In this document: one piece after another, positions 21,531 to 34,909 of the stretch
Numbering within the stretch: the stretch's first letter is position 1
Layout of the letters: the number at the start of each line of letters is the position of its first letter
From: Jaapia argillacea MUCL 33604
Taxonomy: Eukaryota; Basidiomycota; Agaricomycetes; Jaapiales; Jaapiaceae
DNA length: 64,000 nt
NCBI GenBank assembly: GCA_000697665.1
Contig: KL197728.1
Location: 540,252 to 604,251, forward strand
Direction: 5' to 3'
Notes under the pieces: model-generated
Told to the model about the DNA's origin: nothing
Seen by the model: only the letters and a program-made list of their open reading frames with translations
Databases searched by the model: none
Program-made: the position numbers and the translations under genes

Positions 21531-23538
21531 TCATATCCTCAGCTCCCTGAAACCCCGGACATCCAGCCTCCCAGTCCCATTCTTCCTCCATTCCTCATCA
21601 TCCACTTCCTTCCTATCCCTCTCCTTACTCGTCGTCAACCCAGACTTCTTAAACCTCCCACCAGGAATGACGATGGTTCCTGCACTCCTCAAAACCCTCC
21701 CACTCCCTCCATTCCCATTCGCACCAACAACTCTCGCCTTCGGTAAACCAAGGCGTTTCCGTTCTCGTCTCGTTAAAGCTGGCGAAGGTGCGGAAGGCGG
21801 TGAAGGCGCAGGTGAAGGCGCTGATGAGGACGATGCTGATGGGGAAGTGGAGAATGATAGGCCTGGGGTGTCGGCATCTGGGGATTCCTCAATAACGTCC
21901 ATCGCATCGTGATCATCACCACCGTCGTTGTCTTGCGGCTGCAGGGGTGCACGCAATCTTCGACTCCGCTTCGCCGCGCTCTCATCGTCATCGTGTGAGC
22001 CTGAGCCCGAACCGGAGCTTTCATCAAAAGTTCGTTTCGGAGATCGGTTGGATCGGAGGGAAACAGTGATGCCCGTTGATGTACTGGCAACACTCGAAGC
22101 TGTGATTCCTCTCGACGTGCTTGTGCTGGCCGCGCTGGAAGGTGGGAAGGGAGTTGCGACAGATGACGTACTTGCCACACTCGAGGGTGGTTGTGACGGA
22201 GGCCACGAAGCGGGAGGTTCCGACAATGCAGACGAAGCGTCACTCAGCGCCGGAGAGGGCGATCGTGAAGGGGTTGAAGGTAGAGGGATATGTGAGGGAG
22301 TCGAAGGGCCTGCCTCAGGCTCGGTAGGTAAAGAAGGTGCAGGCGCCGTGGTGGCCGTTGCAGGAGTGCGTGTTCTCGAGGGAGGAGGGCGAGTGGATGA
22401 TTTGGGTTTAACGGATGAAGATTTAGATGGGGGCTTCTTCTTGGAAGGTGGAGATGAAGGTGGCGATAGAGACGAGTCAGGGGAGGGTACGGGCGCTTCC
22501 ACGACACATGGGAGGCCTGTGTGAGGGCCTTTGAGGTTGCGGATGGAAGAAAAATGTTCCCAGTCGTGATATCTAGAACATTGGGCAGGAAGAAGTCAGT
22601 ATTGGTGGGACAGATAAGCTAGGGAGTGACTCACGCGACATAAATTGGAGGTGCGTGACCCGTCGATGTCGGCTTCTCAGAGTCACCATCGTCTTCCTCG
22701 ACAGCCCCTGCGGTGGCTCGACTCTTCGCTTCTTTCGCCTCCCTCTTCTTCTCCCTTTTCAGCCGCCTATGCTCACGAGGGTCTATACCGACCAGAGGCA
22801 AGTCGCCTGAAGAGAGATCAGGCGAATGGTGTTCCATAGAGGCGGAGGGCGAGGAAGCGAGGTCTGCACCGCCAGAAGCCCATTCTATGAGGTAGACCAA
22901 CCCTGGTTGGATGACTTTGACATCTCTTCGCATGAGGTGGGCAAACGCCGATAGCTCGAGATGACCGCCATACGTAGCTGTACCACGGCAGCCGAGAGGA
23001 GACGGGGTACCACGAGATCAACACAACACGCAGTCAAGGTGCATGGTTGACATACCAGGTTGCCTCATACAACTCAGATGTGTGTCCAAGCCCCTTTCGT
23101 CCTCGCAGAAGGGACCGTACCTCTCCTTGTGCCGCTCAATCCAGTCGCATATCTCTCGTCGTAACACAAGGTGTTGCGACTCTGTTCCATACATCTGATC
23201 AGAGAGGGCACGAAAGAGGCAGTTGCCATCCCCTAAGGTGTCGGCTGCATAGAGACCCATTGCACGCAACTGCTGTGTAAGAGCCTTTGTGTTCTGTAGG
23301 GGGTCTGAGATTGGCTGCGCATTATTGAAAACATCATCAGCGTTATCGAAAATGAAAATGCGAAGGGGTGGAAAAACGTGGTGGCTAATGCTTACTTTGC
23401 CCTTTGACCTGGTAGTCCGCGAACGCACTGTGGGTTTGCTCGTCCTGTCAGAAAAATCACACAACAAGCTCCGTGCAGCATAGACTTACTCTGCGGGGCA
23501 TGTTTCACGTTTCGTTGATGCCTCTTTGAGGAACCCAT
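21531..23538 (-). CDS. OTU-family deubiquitinase (OTUD3-like)
   Basis: Five exons. It starts at 23538 with MGSSKRHQRNVKHAPQ (exon 1 23538-23490), then a basic exon TSKPTVRSRTTRSKGK. The OTU core runs DPLQNTKALTQQLRAMGLYA then DTLGDGNCLFRALSDQMYG with catalytic Asp and Cys, RREICDWIERH, the splice, TYGGHLELSAFAHLMRRDV, and, after the last intron, the catalytic His in YHDWEHFSSIRN. A charged helix KREKKREAKEAK sits between core elements. The last exon encodes a ~300-residue Ser/Pro-rich, probably disordered tail with a basic patch KRSRRLR. OTU enzymes cleave ubiquitin chains; the overall order resembles eukaryotic OTUD3. Its exon 1 and promoter were copied to 58.5 kb as the left edge of a segmental duplication. 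Confidence 0.88.
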
Positions 23539-26500
23539 ATTATAATAAAGAAATATTGAAGGGGAAACAGTTTTTAAGAGGCCTTGAGGGATGTGGGAGG
23601 TCGTCGTGGTTCAACCTGGATCAGGTTTCGGGGTCTTTTTCGAGTTTGGGACCAACAACACCCCTTAGGCGCTTTACGGCAAAACATGCCTCTTTTGTTG
23701 TGCACCTTGTCCAGCCTCTGATCAAAGATTCAAACCAGCACAGATACTTTATCCCCTCAAGGCCTGCTGTACGTTAATGGGGCACGGCAGTCAGGTCCGA
23801 CGTTGCACAAACTCTCAAGTCAGGTTGTTGTAGTCGCACCGACGAGCAAGTCGAGGACCTTGAGGGCTCCCATCACCCAGCGTCCTGGGATTTAGAAGGT
23901 GAGCTATTTGCAGCATGAGTTCATCTGGCCGACATTGACATCATTTCCCCCAATACCTTTAGGTCGTCGTGTACCCCCAGAACAGGCCGCATACTACGAC
24001 AGCCACTCCTGTGCCGGTTATCAAACTACCACTGCCCCATGAAATCATCGCCGTTTATATTCTGAAAGCTGTCCTCAAACGGGTGTCTTCGAGATATCAA
24101 CATCTCGTCCAAATGGCGCTGTCAGCTACCGTGAGGGACTCTGTCTACCCTTAGCACCACAATCGTGGAGGGTTAGAAAGCTCGATAAGAACTTGAATCG
24201 GTACCCCCAGGAACGCACTTCTGGGAGCTACACTTTGGCGCAAGTAGATCCTCTCGATTCACTCTATCCTCCGACTTGGACGTTCCGCCAAACGGCTCTT
24301 ACACCAGTTCATATATGTGCTCCGTATATACAACACAAAGGCAAATGTGACGAGGTGTTCAGGAAAACTTCAGCATACTCACGAATCATAATTCCGCATC
24401 CCTCCATGCCCCCGTTCGTCTCCAGTCTTCGATTTAATGGCGGCAGTTCTGATCTTACTTGACTTCATGACATAGATAGGGTTCGGCCATGCGAACCAGC
24501 CACGCTTATCCCCGACACAAGTCCCCTCACATATTTGTTGAACGGTGACATTCGCGGGGGATGTGTGGCGAACCCTGTATGTTGGGCCGCAGAATGATAC
24601 CATCTTGACCGACTTCCTCGGAAAAGTACGAACGAGACTTCAACTCATCCGACCAGCAACTCTACAGATCAACGAGTGGATATCACAACACGATCTCTCC
24701 AATCGTTTTACTAGATCATCTGAACCCTCGCACCATGACTTATCCGCTTCCTCATCACGGCGTGCGATCGTTTACGACCAGACTCCGAAGGAATGAAGAA
24801 GCTACATGGGAGGTCCAACAGGGCTATTCTCAACGAAAGCCTACTTGTTCCTGGAGAACGCCTTTTACGTTCTCAGCTGTTTGTCTTGCTGCTTCGAAAC
24901 CAGCATGAGGATCTCAGAGCTCTGAAGAGGGATTGGCTCTATCGATTATTTTTGGACCATTCGGCGAACTCCATCGCCTTATCTCGGAGGAAGATCGTCC
25001 CCGGGGGTGCATCAAGTCAGGCGACGCACTAGCAGCTCTAAGATGCCTGATTGGTGCTTCTTTCAGTGCCTATGCAGACCATACCGGGGTCGGACTTCAC
25101 GTCCTTTCAATCTACGCATGACAGCTTCCGACTCACCACTTCATTCTGCCCGTCTCCTTCCACCTTGTCGAATCACCCCTGGCTACTGGACAACAAATCC
25201 GCAGAATTCAAGACTCGATGGCCACCCCAGTGGTGGGTGATACTGTTCCTGGGTGAGCCCTGGCATTGATTTTCCAAATTTGAACACCAATATGAATTCA
25301 CGAATCCTAATCCAGTACTCGTCAGAGTGACGTGCGGTTGTTTGTGAACAGTATGTTCGTTACTTTATGGTGTGATCAGTCCTTGACTGCGTCACTAGAA
25401 ATTTCTGCCTTCGGATTGAAGCATAACAGAAAACATTCGGTCAAAGCGACGGTCGGGCGTGAAATCAAGACTTCGAGGGCAACTGAGAGGACAAAGGATC
25501 CTTCGTGGCTGGACTTGGATTTCGTATTGTGGGTCTACTTTGCTTTTGTACAGTTTTCCCGTCTCTTACCAACATGTTATCCAGCGACCTCTCTGAGTCG
25601 TCTCATCTCACGGTCGAGGTATTTGATCACCCTATAGTGTCACTGGGTCCCTCGTTTGTTGGTGGTATAATGGTTGACTCAAACGTTCTTCGGCATGAAA
25701 CTGGTGAGTCGACCGCCCCCAAGAGGCCATCTATACGAAGAGATAAATTCTAACTTGACCTTCGTGTCTAGTAATCACCCGACAACTCGACAGTCTACGT
25801 CGACCAGGGGTCGATGTAGCAGGTAGCCTCACTTTACACATCACGGTCAACGGCCTCGGCGATACAACTGGCCTCGACACCGTTCTTGAACACGCAGAGA
25901 AAGGTCTTCACTTATTGGATCCTCCTGGTTGGGCTACGCCTATACCTGATCCAGTATCAAACGTTGCTTCGTCCATCGCTGCTGTATCTCAATCAACGAC
26001 GGATATTTGGCAGCCGGCCTTGAACTCCGTTGAGAGTTTCGTGGAAGGTCTCAAGGCTTCCGTAAGAGTCGTCGATGCGCTTGCCGAGGTCGGGCCTCCC
26101 TTGTACTTGATCTTTATCGAACTCAATCCCTCCCCTTCCTAGATTCATCCATATGCGAAGGCGACTTGGACTCTGTTATCTTTCGTTTATAAGGTGTGTA
26201 ATCTTCTACCTGATTGACGTTTGCGGTCTTGACCGTCGGCTTCTTCGCAGACCGTGATCAATCAGATCGCACTTGACGCCAGAATTAATCACTTGGCCCA
26301 CGTGATCCGCGAAATCTACCAAGTCGCCATAGATGCCGATCCTCTGAAGAATCATGGTACCATCGGCAAGACTTTGCAGCGGATGCTTATGCAGACATCG
26401 GAGTGCGCGTACTTTATCAGGGAGTACGCTAAGACCAAGGGTTTTGGTAATCGTGACCCCGTTGGTTACCGTGAGCGCTGCGCTGACTGTTTTTGCAGCG

Positions 26501-29500
26501 AGCCGTGCCGTCAAGAACCAAATAGACCCCGTCGATGACAAGATTGACGTATTTGAGACGAAGTTCAATGCACTGAAGTCGGATCTCGAACTCAAGGCCA
26601 CAATACAATCATCAATTGCCGTCTTTCGCATCTTGGATACTGTCGCGAAAATAGGTGGGCGGCATTACACTTCGAGGGGCAGGACACTTATGCAAGGGAA
26701 GCAGAAGAGACACTCGTACTAAATGACCTGCCGTATGCATCGGCGAGCTACAAAATCAAGCTTGGGTGCCTTCCTGGATCTCGGCAAGAGATTTTGGAAG
26801 AGATTGTTGACTGGGTGAATGATGCAAGGGGGGATAGTACTCAGTCCAGAATATTCCTCGTCACTGGCGTTGCAGGGTCTGGGAAGTCCGCCATTGCACA
26901 CACCATCGCGCGTCACTTCTCAGATCAGGAGCGACTAGGTTCTTCCCTTTTCTTCAAGCGCGGTACCACCGACCGTCCCGAAACCTTGTTCAGCACCATA
27001 GCCCGCGATCTGGCAGACTCCAACTCTCAATTTTGCCACGAACTCCTCGCCGCGGTTGGAGGTAGCCGTAGCTTGATCCAAACGAACTGTGTCCAACGCC
27101 AATTTCAGAGCTTTATTTTGACACCCACACAGAACCTCAAGACGGTTGGGCCGGTTGTTGTCGTGATCGATGCATTGGACGAATGTAAGGATTATGAGGA
27201 TATCCTCCACATTCTTGCCACCGACCTCGACAAGCTTCCCCCGAACCTCCGCATTCTCGTAACTGCAAGAGCCGAGGACGCAATTTGTGCCAAGTTCGAA
27301 AAGTCGCCCTACACGTGTCACAAGCGTATGGAAGAGATTTCGCGAAAATCCACATCCGAAGACATCTCGTCCTTCGTTGACCGCGAATTGTCTGACGTTG
27401 TCGAGTCACTGGAGCGTCGATGGCCAAATGGACGGTGGCGCAAGGAGCTCGTTTCAAAGGCGGACGGACTGTTTCAATGGGCTTATACTGCCTGCAGGTT
27501 CATCCGCCAAGGTGGTAGAGGTAACGGTCCTGCGCGTCGATTTGAAATCATCACATCCGGTGGATCGGTCCTCAAGGACCTTGATGCTTTATATCTTGAA
27601 GTATTACGCCATTCGTTTCCCGCCCTCGACGACGAGTTTCTTGATTCGTTCCGATTCGTTATCGGGGCAGTTATTGTGGCAAGAACGCCACTCAGCATTC
27701 AATCCCTGGATGCCCTACTACACACCGGACCTACGAATTACAGTTCTCCTCAAGACGTTCTGCGACCACTCGGATCACTTTTTAGTGGGGTGTCGAACGA
27801 CGCGTCGCCCGTGCAAGTGCTGCATACTTCGTTCCGGGATTTCATTGCCCACACATCGCAAAGTGACAAGTTTGCGATTGACATTGTGCTGTCAAATGGA
27901 GTGGTCGCGAGGTCATGTTTGGAGACTATGATCTCCGGATTGCGTCAGAACATCTGCCATTTCAATGACCGATTTACAGTGTTTTCGGATCTCTCTCCAG
28001 AAGAGCTATCAAGGATCCGCTCTGAGTTTCTTTCGGAAGCTCTTCAATATGCATGTCGATTCTGGGCCTCCCATCTTTCGACAGTGGCCACCGACACATC
28101 CTGCTACCTCCCATGGGTCGAAAAATTCCTTCGCTTGCACCTTTTGTCATGGATGGAGGTTATGAGCATCTTACAGAAGCTAGATGAAGCTGTAAGCTCA
28201 CTCTTGGACCTTGGAACATGGCTTTTGGTGTGTTTCATTCTCTCGTGCGAGCGCTGTAATTATTGACCTCGAGGATAGTCTCATGCGGCGCAAGATCCGT
28301 ACCTACACACCATGGCCTTCGATGCCACCCGTTTCATCCGAAACTTCTTTCTTCCCATCTCGTCTGGACCTCTTCAAGTATACACATCTGCTTTGCCACT
28401 CGTCCCAACGGAGACCACCATACATACAAACTACAGCCGTTTAGTCCACAACACTGCTCCTTTCGTGCTGCACGGGCGAGAGCGACGCTGGTCACCCCTT
28501 TTGTTTCCCCTTGATGGCCACGAGCAACCAATCTCGGCCCTTGCCTTCTCGTCGGATGGGGCCCGCCTTGTGAGTGGTGATGTCGACGGAAATGTTCACA
28601 TGTGGAGTCTCGATACAGGTGCTCTCGCTGGGTCAACCATACGAGTAAAGCATAGCGAAGTGGTATCAGTGATGTTCACCTCTGGTGACTCAAACCTCTT
28701 GACTGTCTGCGGCGAGAGGTTTGCAACACTTCCCAAATTAACGGAAGGGCCTTCCCACACGTCACAGGAACGGATCCAGCTCTGGTGCGCTGATACAGGA
28801 GCTGAAATCCCACTTGTCTGGCAGCAGACTGCGTTGGATCCGCCTATTGCTCACACAACGGATGGGGTTCACATTGCAACCCTGGACAACTCCAATTCCC
28901 CAGCACTTCTCTTCCCTGCGGACGGTGTACCTTTGCGAATGGAATTTGATGACAATGACAATGGACCAAACATCCTCAAAGTAGCCTTAAATTCGAATGA
29001 GGGGGAGCTGGTTATCGCTGTTGCCTTCGATGACGGCTTGATCCATGTCTTACCGGGAGAATCTGGCCTCTTCTCGCGGCCACGTTTGGTTAATAAATCC
29101 CGCGCCATTTCTGCATTATCAGTCTCATGTGACGGCTCACGCCTGGCTTGTGGATTCGTCGATGGCAATCTTCAGCTCTGGGATTTGACCGAAGAGGATC
29201 CATTCGGAACATGTGCCAGGGGCCAGGACGATATGGTTACGGCTCTCGTCTTTTCGCCAGATAGTGTCCGCCTCTTTAGCGGATACGAGAATGGTGTCAT
29301 AGTTGTTTGGGAATTTGGACCAAACGGAACAGGTGGTTTCCGAGAGGATATCGTTTCCAAAGAGCAGGGGGCTTCAATATCATCCCTGGTTTTTGTCGAC
29401 TTGGGCAAACAGCTCGCCATTGGTTCTTCTGATGGGTCTGTTTGCATTTGGGATGTGGCGAATCGTCGTATTGCTCGACAACTCCCCGCTTCAGGGACCG

Positions 29501-31339
29501 ACAGAGCCTGTTCGATGGCATTTTCCACGGATGGTAACCTCGTTGCCATATGCACCGAGGGAGGGATGCTGACGTTGTGGAAGATTACACCTGGAGTCGT
29601 TTGTTGGGATACCTTCGTCGGGCAGGAAAACGGAAACCGGACAAAGTTGTTCTTCATCCAGAACGACACAAAACTTGTTACTTGCCATACCAAACACGAC
29701 GTTCTGACCATACGAGACTCCTCGAACGGTGCGGTGCTGCATCAAGATTTCCCGTTGTTCGAGGACCCAAACCACGCTCTTGGCGAGACGAATGTTGTAC
29801 CCGTGCCTGGTTCTTCCAATATTGTTCAGCTCGGAATGACGGCCAAGGGAGGGTATATGATTTCAGGCCATGTGTGGGAATGTAGCGAGTTGCCAACGAT
29901 TTCTCGCGTTTGGCAGCCACAATTCTCCCCCAGCACAAGTTGGTCCCCCGACCACTCGATGCTGGTTTACTCCGACTCCTGTCTGCCAGTAATGACTCTT
30001 GTCCTGTATAACCTTCCGGAGCACACAGTCCAAATACTTTCAGGTCATTCAGGATGGCCTCGCATAAGAGCATTCTATCCGGACAGGATGCTATTAGCAT
30101 CGGGAGACCACCAAGGGTGCGTGCGTGTCTGGCAGGCACCTGAAAACCTCACGTATCCCGTCGGCTGTGGTGATTCCACACAAGGATCTCCATCGGTGGC
30201 GCGAGGTCATCTGTCACCTGATGGATCTATCATGGTGGTTTGCAAATCCAGCACCACAGAATACTCGTTGCAGTTTTTCGACCCCCACAACCGACGACCT
30301 GTCGGAGACCATTTCTCTACACCAGCCCACCTGACCGAGTCAGAATTCGCTTTCGCACGCGAACGAGCGGCATTTTTTCCGAATAGTTCCCGCTTGCTTG
30401 TGGACTTCAATGACGACTCGCCCCTTCTGGTAGCTTCTCCGTCCAACCAACCTCTGCGGTTACAACGTAGCGGAGGGTCTATCACCGCACTGACCTTCTC
30501 ACGCGACAGCTCTCGTCTCGTGATGGAGTCTTTCAATGGTGTTGTCAGAGTGTGGGACACATTTACAGGTCGTTGCCTTCGAGAATCACACATACAATTT
30601 CACCAAGGCGAAGCGACGTATGATAACCTACGTTTGCTGGACGGAGAGGTGGTTGGTGTCGAATCTGTGGTTGATCACGAATCACTAGGGCCTGAAGGAA
30701 CGCTTCAATTCTCCTCTGACCAAAGCAAGTTGATCAGTGTGCGGAGTGCTGGGCATATCCGAGTTTGGTATGGTTCGTCTGGTGACACCATCACTCAGGA
30801 TGTACTCAAACACATTCCAAAGGAGGAGAATTCGAATGGTGTCATCCTTTTGGCCATTTCTTCAGACGGATCCCTGTTCGCTATGCTGGAATCGCGAACC
30901 ACAATCACGAACGACACGATGTCACTGGGGGCGCTACTATATATCTGGGAAACTACCAATGGAACTATTGTCAACGAGAAGGACTTGGATATGGACGTGA
31001 TATCTGCTTCCTTCTCATCTGACGCTTCCACAATGGCCTTTTGTTCCCCTGAGGAGGGTTGCTTCATTTGGAATTTTGCGGATGGTAGTGTGCGCCTCAT
31101 TTCGGGAGAGAGGGGAAACAAAGCAACTTTGTTTTCCACTGATGCAAAGCGGGTGGCCATGATTGACGAGGCAGTGGATGTCAGTGTACGCCAACCACGT
31201 ATTCAAATCTGGGATTTGGAAGAAAGTTCTATGATTTACGACCAATTCGTACCGCATACAATTTTGGAAGGGATCGAAGATTATGATAAGTCCCCATTAC
31301 AGGCCCTCATTGAAGGGCGACCTCCCGGTATTGGGGATG
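23490..31339 (+). repeat. Segmental duplication block 1 (OTU exon 1 to NLR1)
   Basis: Homologous and colinear with 58498-64000 from OTU exon 1 onward, and with about 39440-46980. Shared landmarks are CATGTTTCACGTTTC (OTU exon 1), GGTTCAACCTGGATCAGG, the F-box-like relic, and the whole NLR gene. Blocks 1 and 3 are closer to each other than to block 2 in the NACHT exon. Confidence 0.85.
23900..25270 (+). pseudogene. F-box-like relic upstream of NLR1
   Basis: Short colinear frames match the equivalent parts of blocks 2 and 3. An F-box-like start KLPLPHEIIAVYILKAVL lies near 24020, a segment like 'YPxTxFWEVHF' near 24210 (better preserved at 59.2 kb), and a later segment reads FGPFGELHRLISEED ... 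GASFSAYADHTGVGLHVLS near 24950-25110. Stops and frame shifts interrupt each copy in different places, so an F-box or related protein gene has decayed in all three blocks. Confidence 0.5.
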
Positions 31340-31578
31340 AGGGTGCATCAGCAAAACCAGTTTCCCACACCAGCAACTCAAGCACACCAAAAGTTGTCCA
31401 AGCACCACCAAGCCCTCGCCTAGCTGCACAAGCGATTGCAAGCGTGTTATGGTTCTGTCCAGTGCTCTTAAGCATACCTACGTTCTTGAAGGCTCTACCT
31501 GGAATCCATCCAACTTGCAGGTGGTGGCAGATGGTTTCACTCCTTATGTACACCTTTTCGCAACCAACCTTGAAATGA
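25353..31578 (+). CDS. NLR1: C2-helical-NACHT-WD40 STAND protein
   Basis: Eight exons (25353-25528, 25585-25703, 25772-26088, 26143-26193, 26251-26446, 26499-26654, 26705-28227, 28279-31578) give 1945 residues in one frame. Residues ~8-130 look like a C2 domain: LEISAFGLKHNRKHSVKATV ... TKDPSW ... LTVEVFDHP. A helical segment typical of fungal STAND proteins follows (IHPYAKATWTLLSFVYK, then REIYQVAIDADPLKNHGTIG). The NACHT core has Walker A GVAGSGKSAIAHT and Walker B VVVVIDALDEC, then LRILVTARAED. The long last exon holds degenerate WD40 repeats (AFSSDGARLVSGDVDGNVHMW; GSSDGSVCIWD). Such proteins are candidate non-self sensors or incompatibility regulators (family knowledge). The last ~80 residues diverge from NLR2 and come from inserted DNA. 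The start ATG is a best guess, because NLR2 lacks it. Confidence 0.8.
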
Positions 31579-34500
31579 TCTTGGCTCCAGGTCCAGACAA
31601 TGTTGGTACAGGCCTTGTTGAGGGTTCCATCGAGAGACTGTTCTAGTATATTACCTGAAATTGTTGTCCTCGGAGGTGTAGTGTCCAACCAAAGGTTAGA
31701 TTAAGATGGATTGTATATTGGATTAATAGTAGCATAGACGGGAAGAGAGCCAACAGGGCAGAAGGAAAACGAAAATAACCTGAAGTCGATGGTGCGTGAA
31801 TTGCCCAACCACTATCGACTGCCAACCTGCCGAATAGTGATAACACGAGAATAAACACAGAAGCTTGACACGAGAATACGAGAATACTGAGGACTCATCA
31901 TGCGTAGATGTCGGCAGCAGTAAAGACGAAGAGAGGAGAACCCGAGAACACTGCCAAACCACCAGTGAAGTGAACAGTGCGAAGACAATCACGATTTGGG
32001 ACCGCCAACTGAAGCTTAAGCTCTGTGGCATGATGGGCCATTATCACTAGGCAGGGGTAGCGACTGTCGGTGATCTGGATCTCTTGACCATCAGGTGGTG
32101 TGGGAGGCGATATCGACACGGTGGGTGACAATGGTGAGAAGGTTGATGACGGGGTATTAGGGATGAATGGAGGTGTATAATCGTTCGTGGGTATGGGTGA
32201 AGTCCATAAGAGACCTTGACGGGAACGGGAGGATGTGGTCGGGAATTCTGAATGGGTTCAGGAAGCAACTTCTGAACGGGTACGGAGATGACCTGTATTG
32301 AGATCGCGTGGAATTCGAACAGCTGGGTGGGCTGTTCGAAGGATGGGGTGGTAGGGCACATGTGGGATAGGGGCTGGGCCAATGAAATTCTTCTTCACTG
32401 TGCCCTCGGACTCAGCCAATATCGAAGGCTCGAAGTTCAGCTTCCATATTAAATAGCCACCTGATTCAATCTCCTGCAACTGATGCAGGTTCTAGTCGAC
32501 GATATCCACGACTCATTCAAGTAGATGTCGTCACAGATAACTCCCGAGGTGACCATAAATGCGGGAATAAATGGGTAATGACCTGATGATTCCCGAGCGC
32601 TGAAAAGTTACAGAGGCATGTAGTCGGGTGCGATGGGGGCGTGAGCGATGAAGCAGGCAAGGGGAGGTGAGGGGAGCATCGGGGCCGTAGACGTGGAGGG
32701 CTGCGGCGGTGGTGGCGTCGGAAGATGGGTACACGCAAATAAATGTGCTATGAAGTGGGCGCACATCGCGCCGTGTGCTCATGACCGTAGTACGGATACT
32801 GTGATGTCTTCGGAAATGTCAATATTCAGGAAAATTAAAGAAGGGTCAGGCTGACCTTAGGAGCGCTACTCGAGATAGGTCGGGTGGTTGAAGTTTGAAC
32901 TCGCCTAACTCGCCACTGCCTTAGATATGGAAGGTTTGACCTTCATCTGGGGAATAGATGATCAGGCCATCCTATGGTTCTGTCGGAAAGAGGACGGATG
33001 TGATGCGATTTTGAGTCCGTGTACAGCAGCCATATTCTATGGAGAAGGTGTCACTGGGGACGAAGGGAGAGGCGCTGTTGGCAAAGGGAGGCAGAGGTGA
33101 CGAATAGGATGAATTTGGGGATATTGCTTGGTAGGGTCTGGGGGTAATATACGAGAAAAGAGTTCGTGTATGTATTGAAGATTGAAAGAGACCAAAATGC
33201 CGTCGTTCAAAGCAAGTCCAGCCGGGTGTCTCCGACTCTCCACGCGCCACGTCACCATAATGCAGTCGGGCGATGACTACCACAGTACAACTTCACATCC
33301 ACTCGGGCGCACTGCTTGTCTCCGCTGGGAAAGCCTCTTCCAGATGCTGCAGAAGATATCTGGACCCACCTCACGGGATATACACACTCTGGATCTGCGG
33401 GTGGGCGGCGAGCCTGGCCCGACAGCTAGTCTGACTCTTGGTACTGTCGACCCAATATCTCCTTCAACATTGGTCGTCAAGTACAGCAGGACTCAGCCGA
33501 AGTGGTTCTCGGCCACGTCTAAACCGCAATGGAGTGCTTCACGGAATGCTCCCCATACCAAACCCCCCACTCACTCGACTCTCCCTAGGCCTGGGACCTT
33601 CGGCTCAGCTTTCTGGTTTTGAGATTGGCAGGTACGGGCGAAGTTTGGGTTGTCAGGATATCCGTTTGGACCCTGACCAAAAGCAAGGGAGACGATTCCA
33701 CCGGCAACGAGTCTCACCACCAAAACGCGATGCCACGAGACGCGAATTTGATTGTCGTCCATCAATCAGGATATTCTCGGTTCCCTGTTCGTTGCCCTGC
33801 CTCCGGACCCTATTCTGGCGTTGTTGGATCCGACCCCGTTGGCGATGGCAACAACACTCGTTGTATGATGCGAGCGGAGGCCCATTTCCCCCTGGATGAT
33901 GCCTCAGCCCAACTGCTCGTCTTATCCTGCAGCGCAGTATCCATCGAACACTCAAGTCCGAGCCCGCCCACTCCAACACTTGGCGTCTCCCTTTTTTCTC
34001 CTTGAACTATTTGGATTCCTCAGCCGAAGGCAAACAAACAATTCAGCTGATGACATCTCTGGCCCTGTTAGTGTTGAGCCACACCACACTGCCACCATTG
34101 CGAATACTTGCTGCCTCGGAGGTCTCGGAATCAGAACACCTGGCACAAACCTCGTTGCTACACCTAGACTGCTGCAATACACCAGTCCGCGCTCTACCTT
34201 ACGGACTTTGCACTTTGTGCTCTTCCACAACTTTTTTCACGGCCCTGGCCCTCACTTTGTTAACGTATCACGAGCTCCAAATGGTTCTGTGGGTATCTCG
34301 TTTGCACGTCCCGTACATCTGCCTCTCTATCATCCCCCGGCTAGCACTTCGCCTAACCTTGCCCCCGTCAACGCCACTCCACCCCGAGAAACTGTCGCAA
34401 TCTTGTTTCAAGACTCCCATCGATCCAGCACACCTCTGAATGAGTTGTAGGTACCAGTCCTTCCCGATGAGTATTGTGGTTTCACCTCGATTCGCTACCG

Positions 34501-34909
34501 TCTCCCGCTGCTTGGTCCCTTGTACCTCTCATCTATGCCCTCACTGCCACCACTTTCCTATCTCCCACTCTTTACTATTGTTCTTGATTAGTCTGTACTA
34601 TGCTCTTCGAATATATATTATTGTTTCTTCCGAGTCAATGGATTGCTGTAACATGAGCCCAATATGGCCATCAATCCATCACAGCTTGCCTTAAACCTGA
34701 ACCTGATTGACAGCACTTGTTCGGTGCTTGCAAGTCGGGGAGGTGTGCTTGATAGATGAAGGGCTTGCTTGAGACTGCTTGGCGGGTGCTTGTCGGAAGC
34801 GTGGGATCTTGGTGGCAGCTTGCAAAATGGGGGGTAGCCAGTAGAAGCTTGGTGCGCTTGTGACACTTGCTAGCAACCTCAAGGCCTCTCAATTTGTTTC
34901 GGGATTGCT
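31340..34909. mobile_element. ~3.6 kb insertion separating NLR1 from its last exon
   Basis: NLR1 loses homology to NLR2 right after GGGGATG at 31333-31339. Homology resumes at 34910 with GATGTGAGT, the intron donor and last intron. GATG flanks both sides, possibly a short target-site duplication. Inside I find no transposase, reverse transcriptase or clear terminal repeats. An open frame at 31449-31646 and several frames at 33182-34440 are unrecognised. The nature of the insertion is unknown: it could be a non-autonomous element or captured genomic DNA. Confidence 0.5.
33182..33622 (+). other. Unrecognised open frame inside the insertion
   Basis: A 146-codon frame starting MKETKMPSFKASPAGCLRLS, followed by shorter overlapping frames to about 34440 that might be joined by introns. 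No domain is visible, and codon content alone does not make it convincing. Listed because it is the longest frame in this otherwise empty 3.6 kb. Confidence 0.2.

Noticed and set aside
21928-22524. 198-codon plus-strand frame over the OTU gene
   Set aside because: Antisense shadow of the Ser/Pro-rich OTU tail; no independent support.
26641-26710. Frameshift in NLR1 before the NACHT exon
   Set aside because: All three copies show the same frame change, and it is explained by a ~50-nt intron (26655-26704) with GTGGGC and GCAG ends that joins the frames.
28228-28278. Stop codon ending the NACHT exon of NLR1 as a separate protein
   Set aside because: A GT-AG intron conserved in all three copies joins LDLGTWLL to SHAAQD and the WD40 exon.
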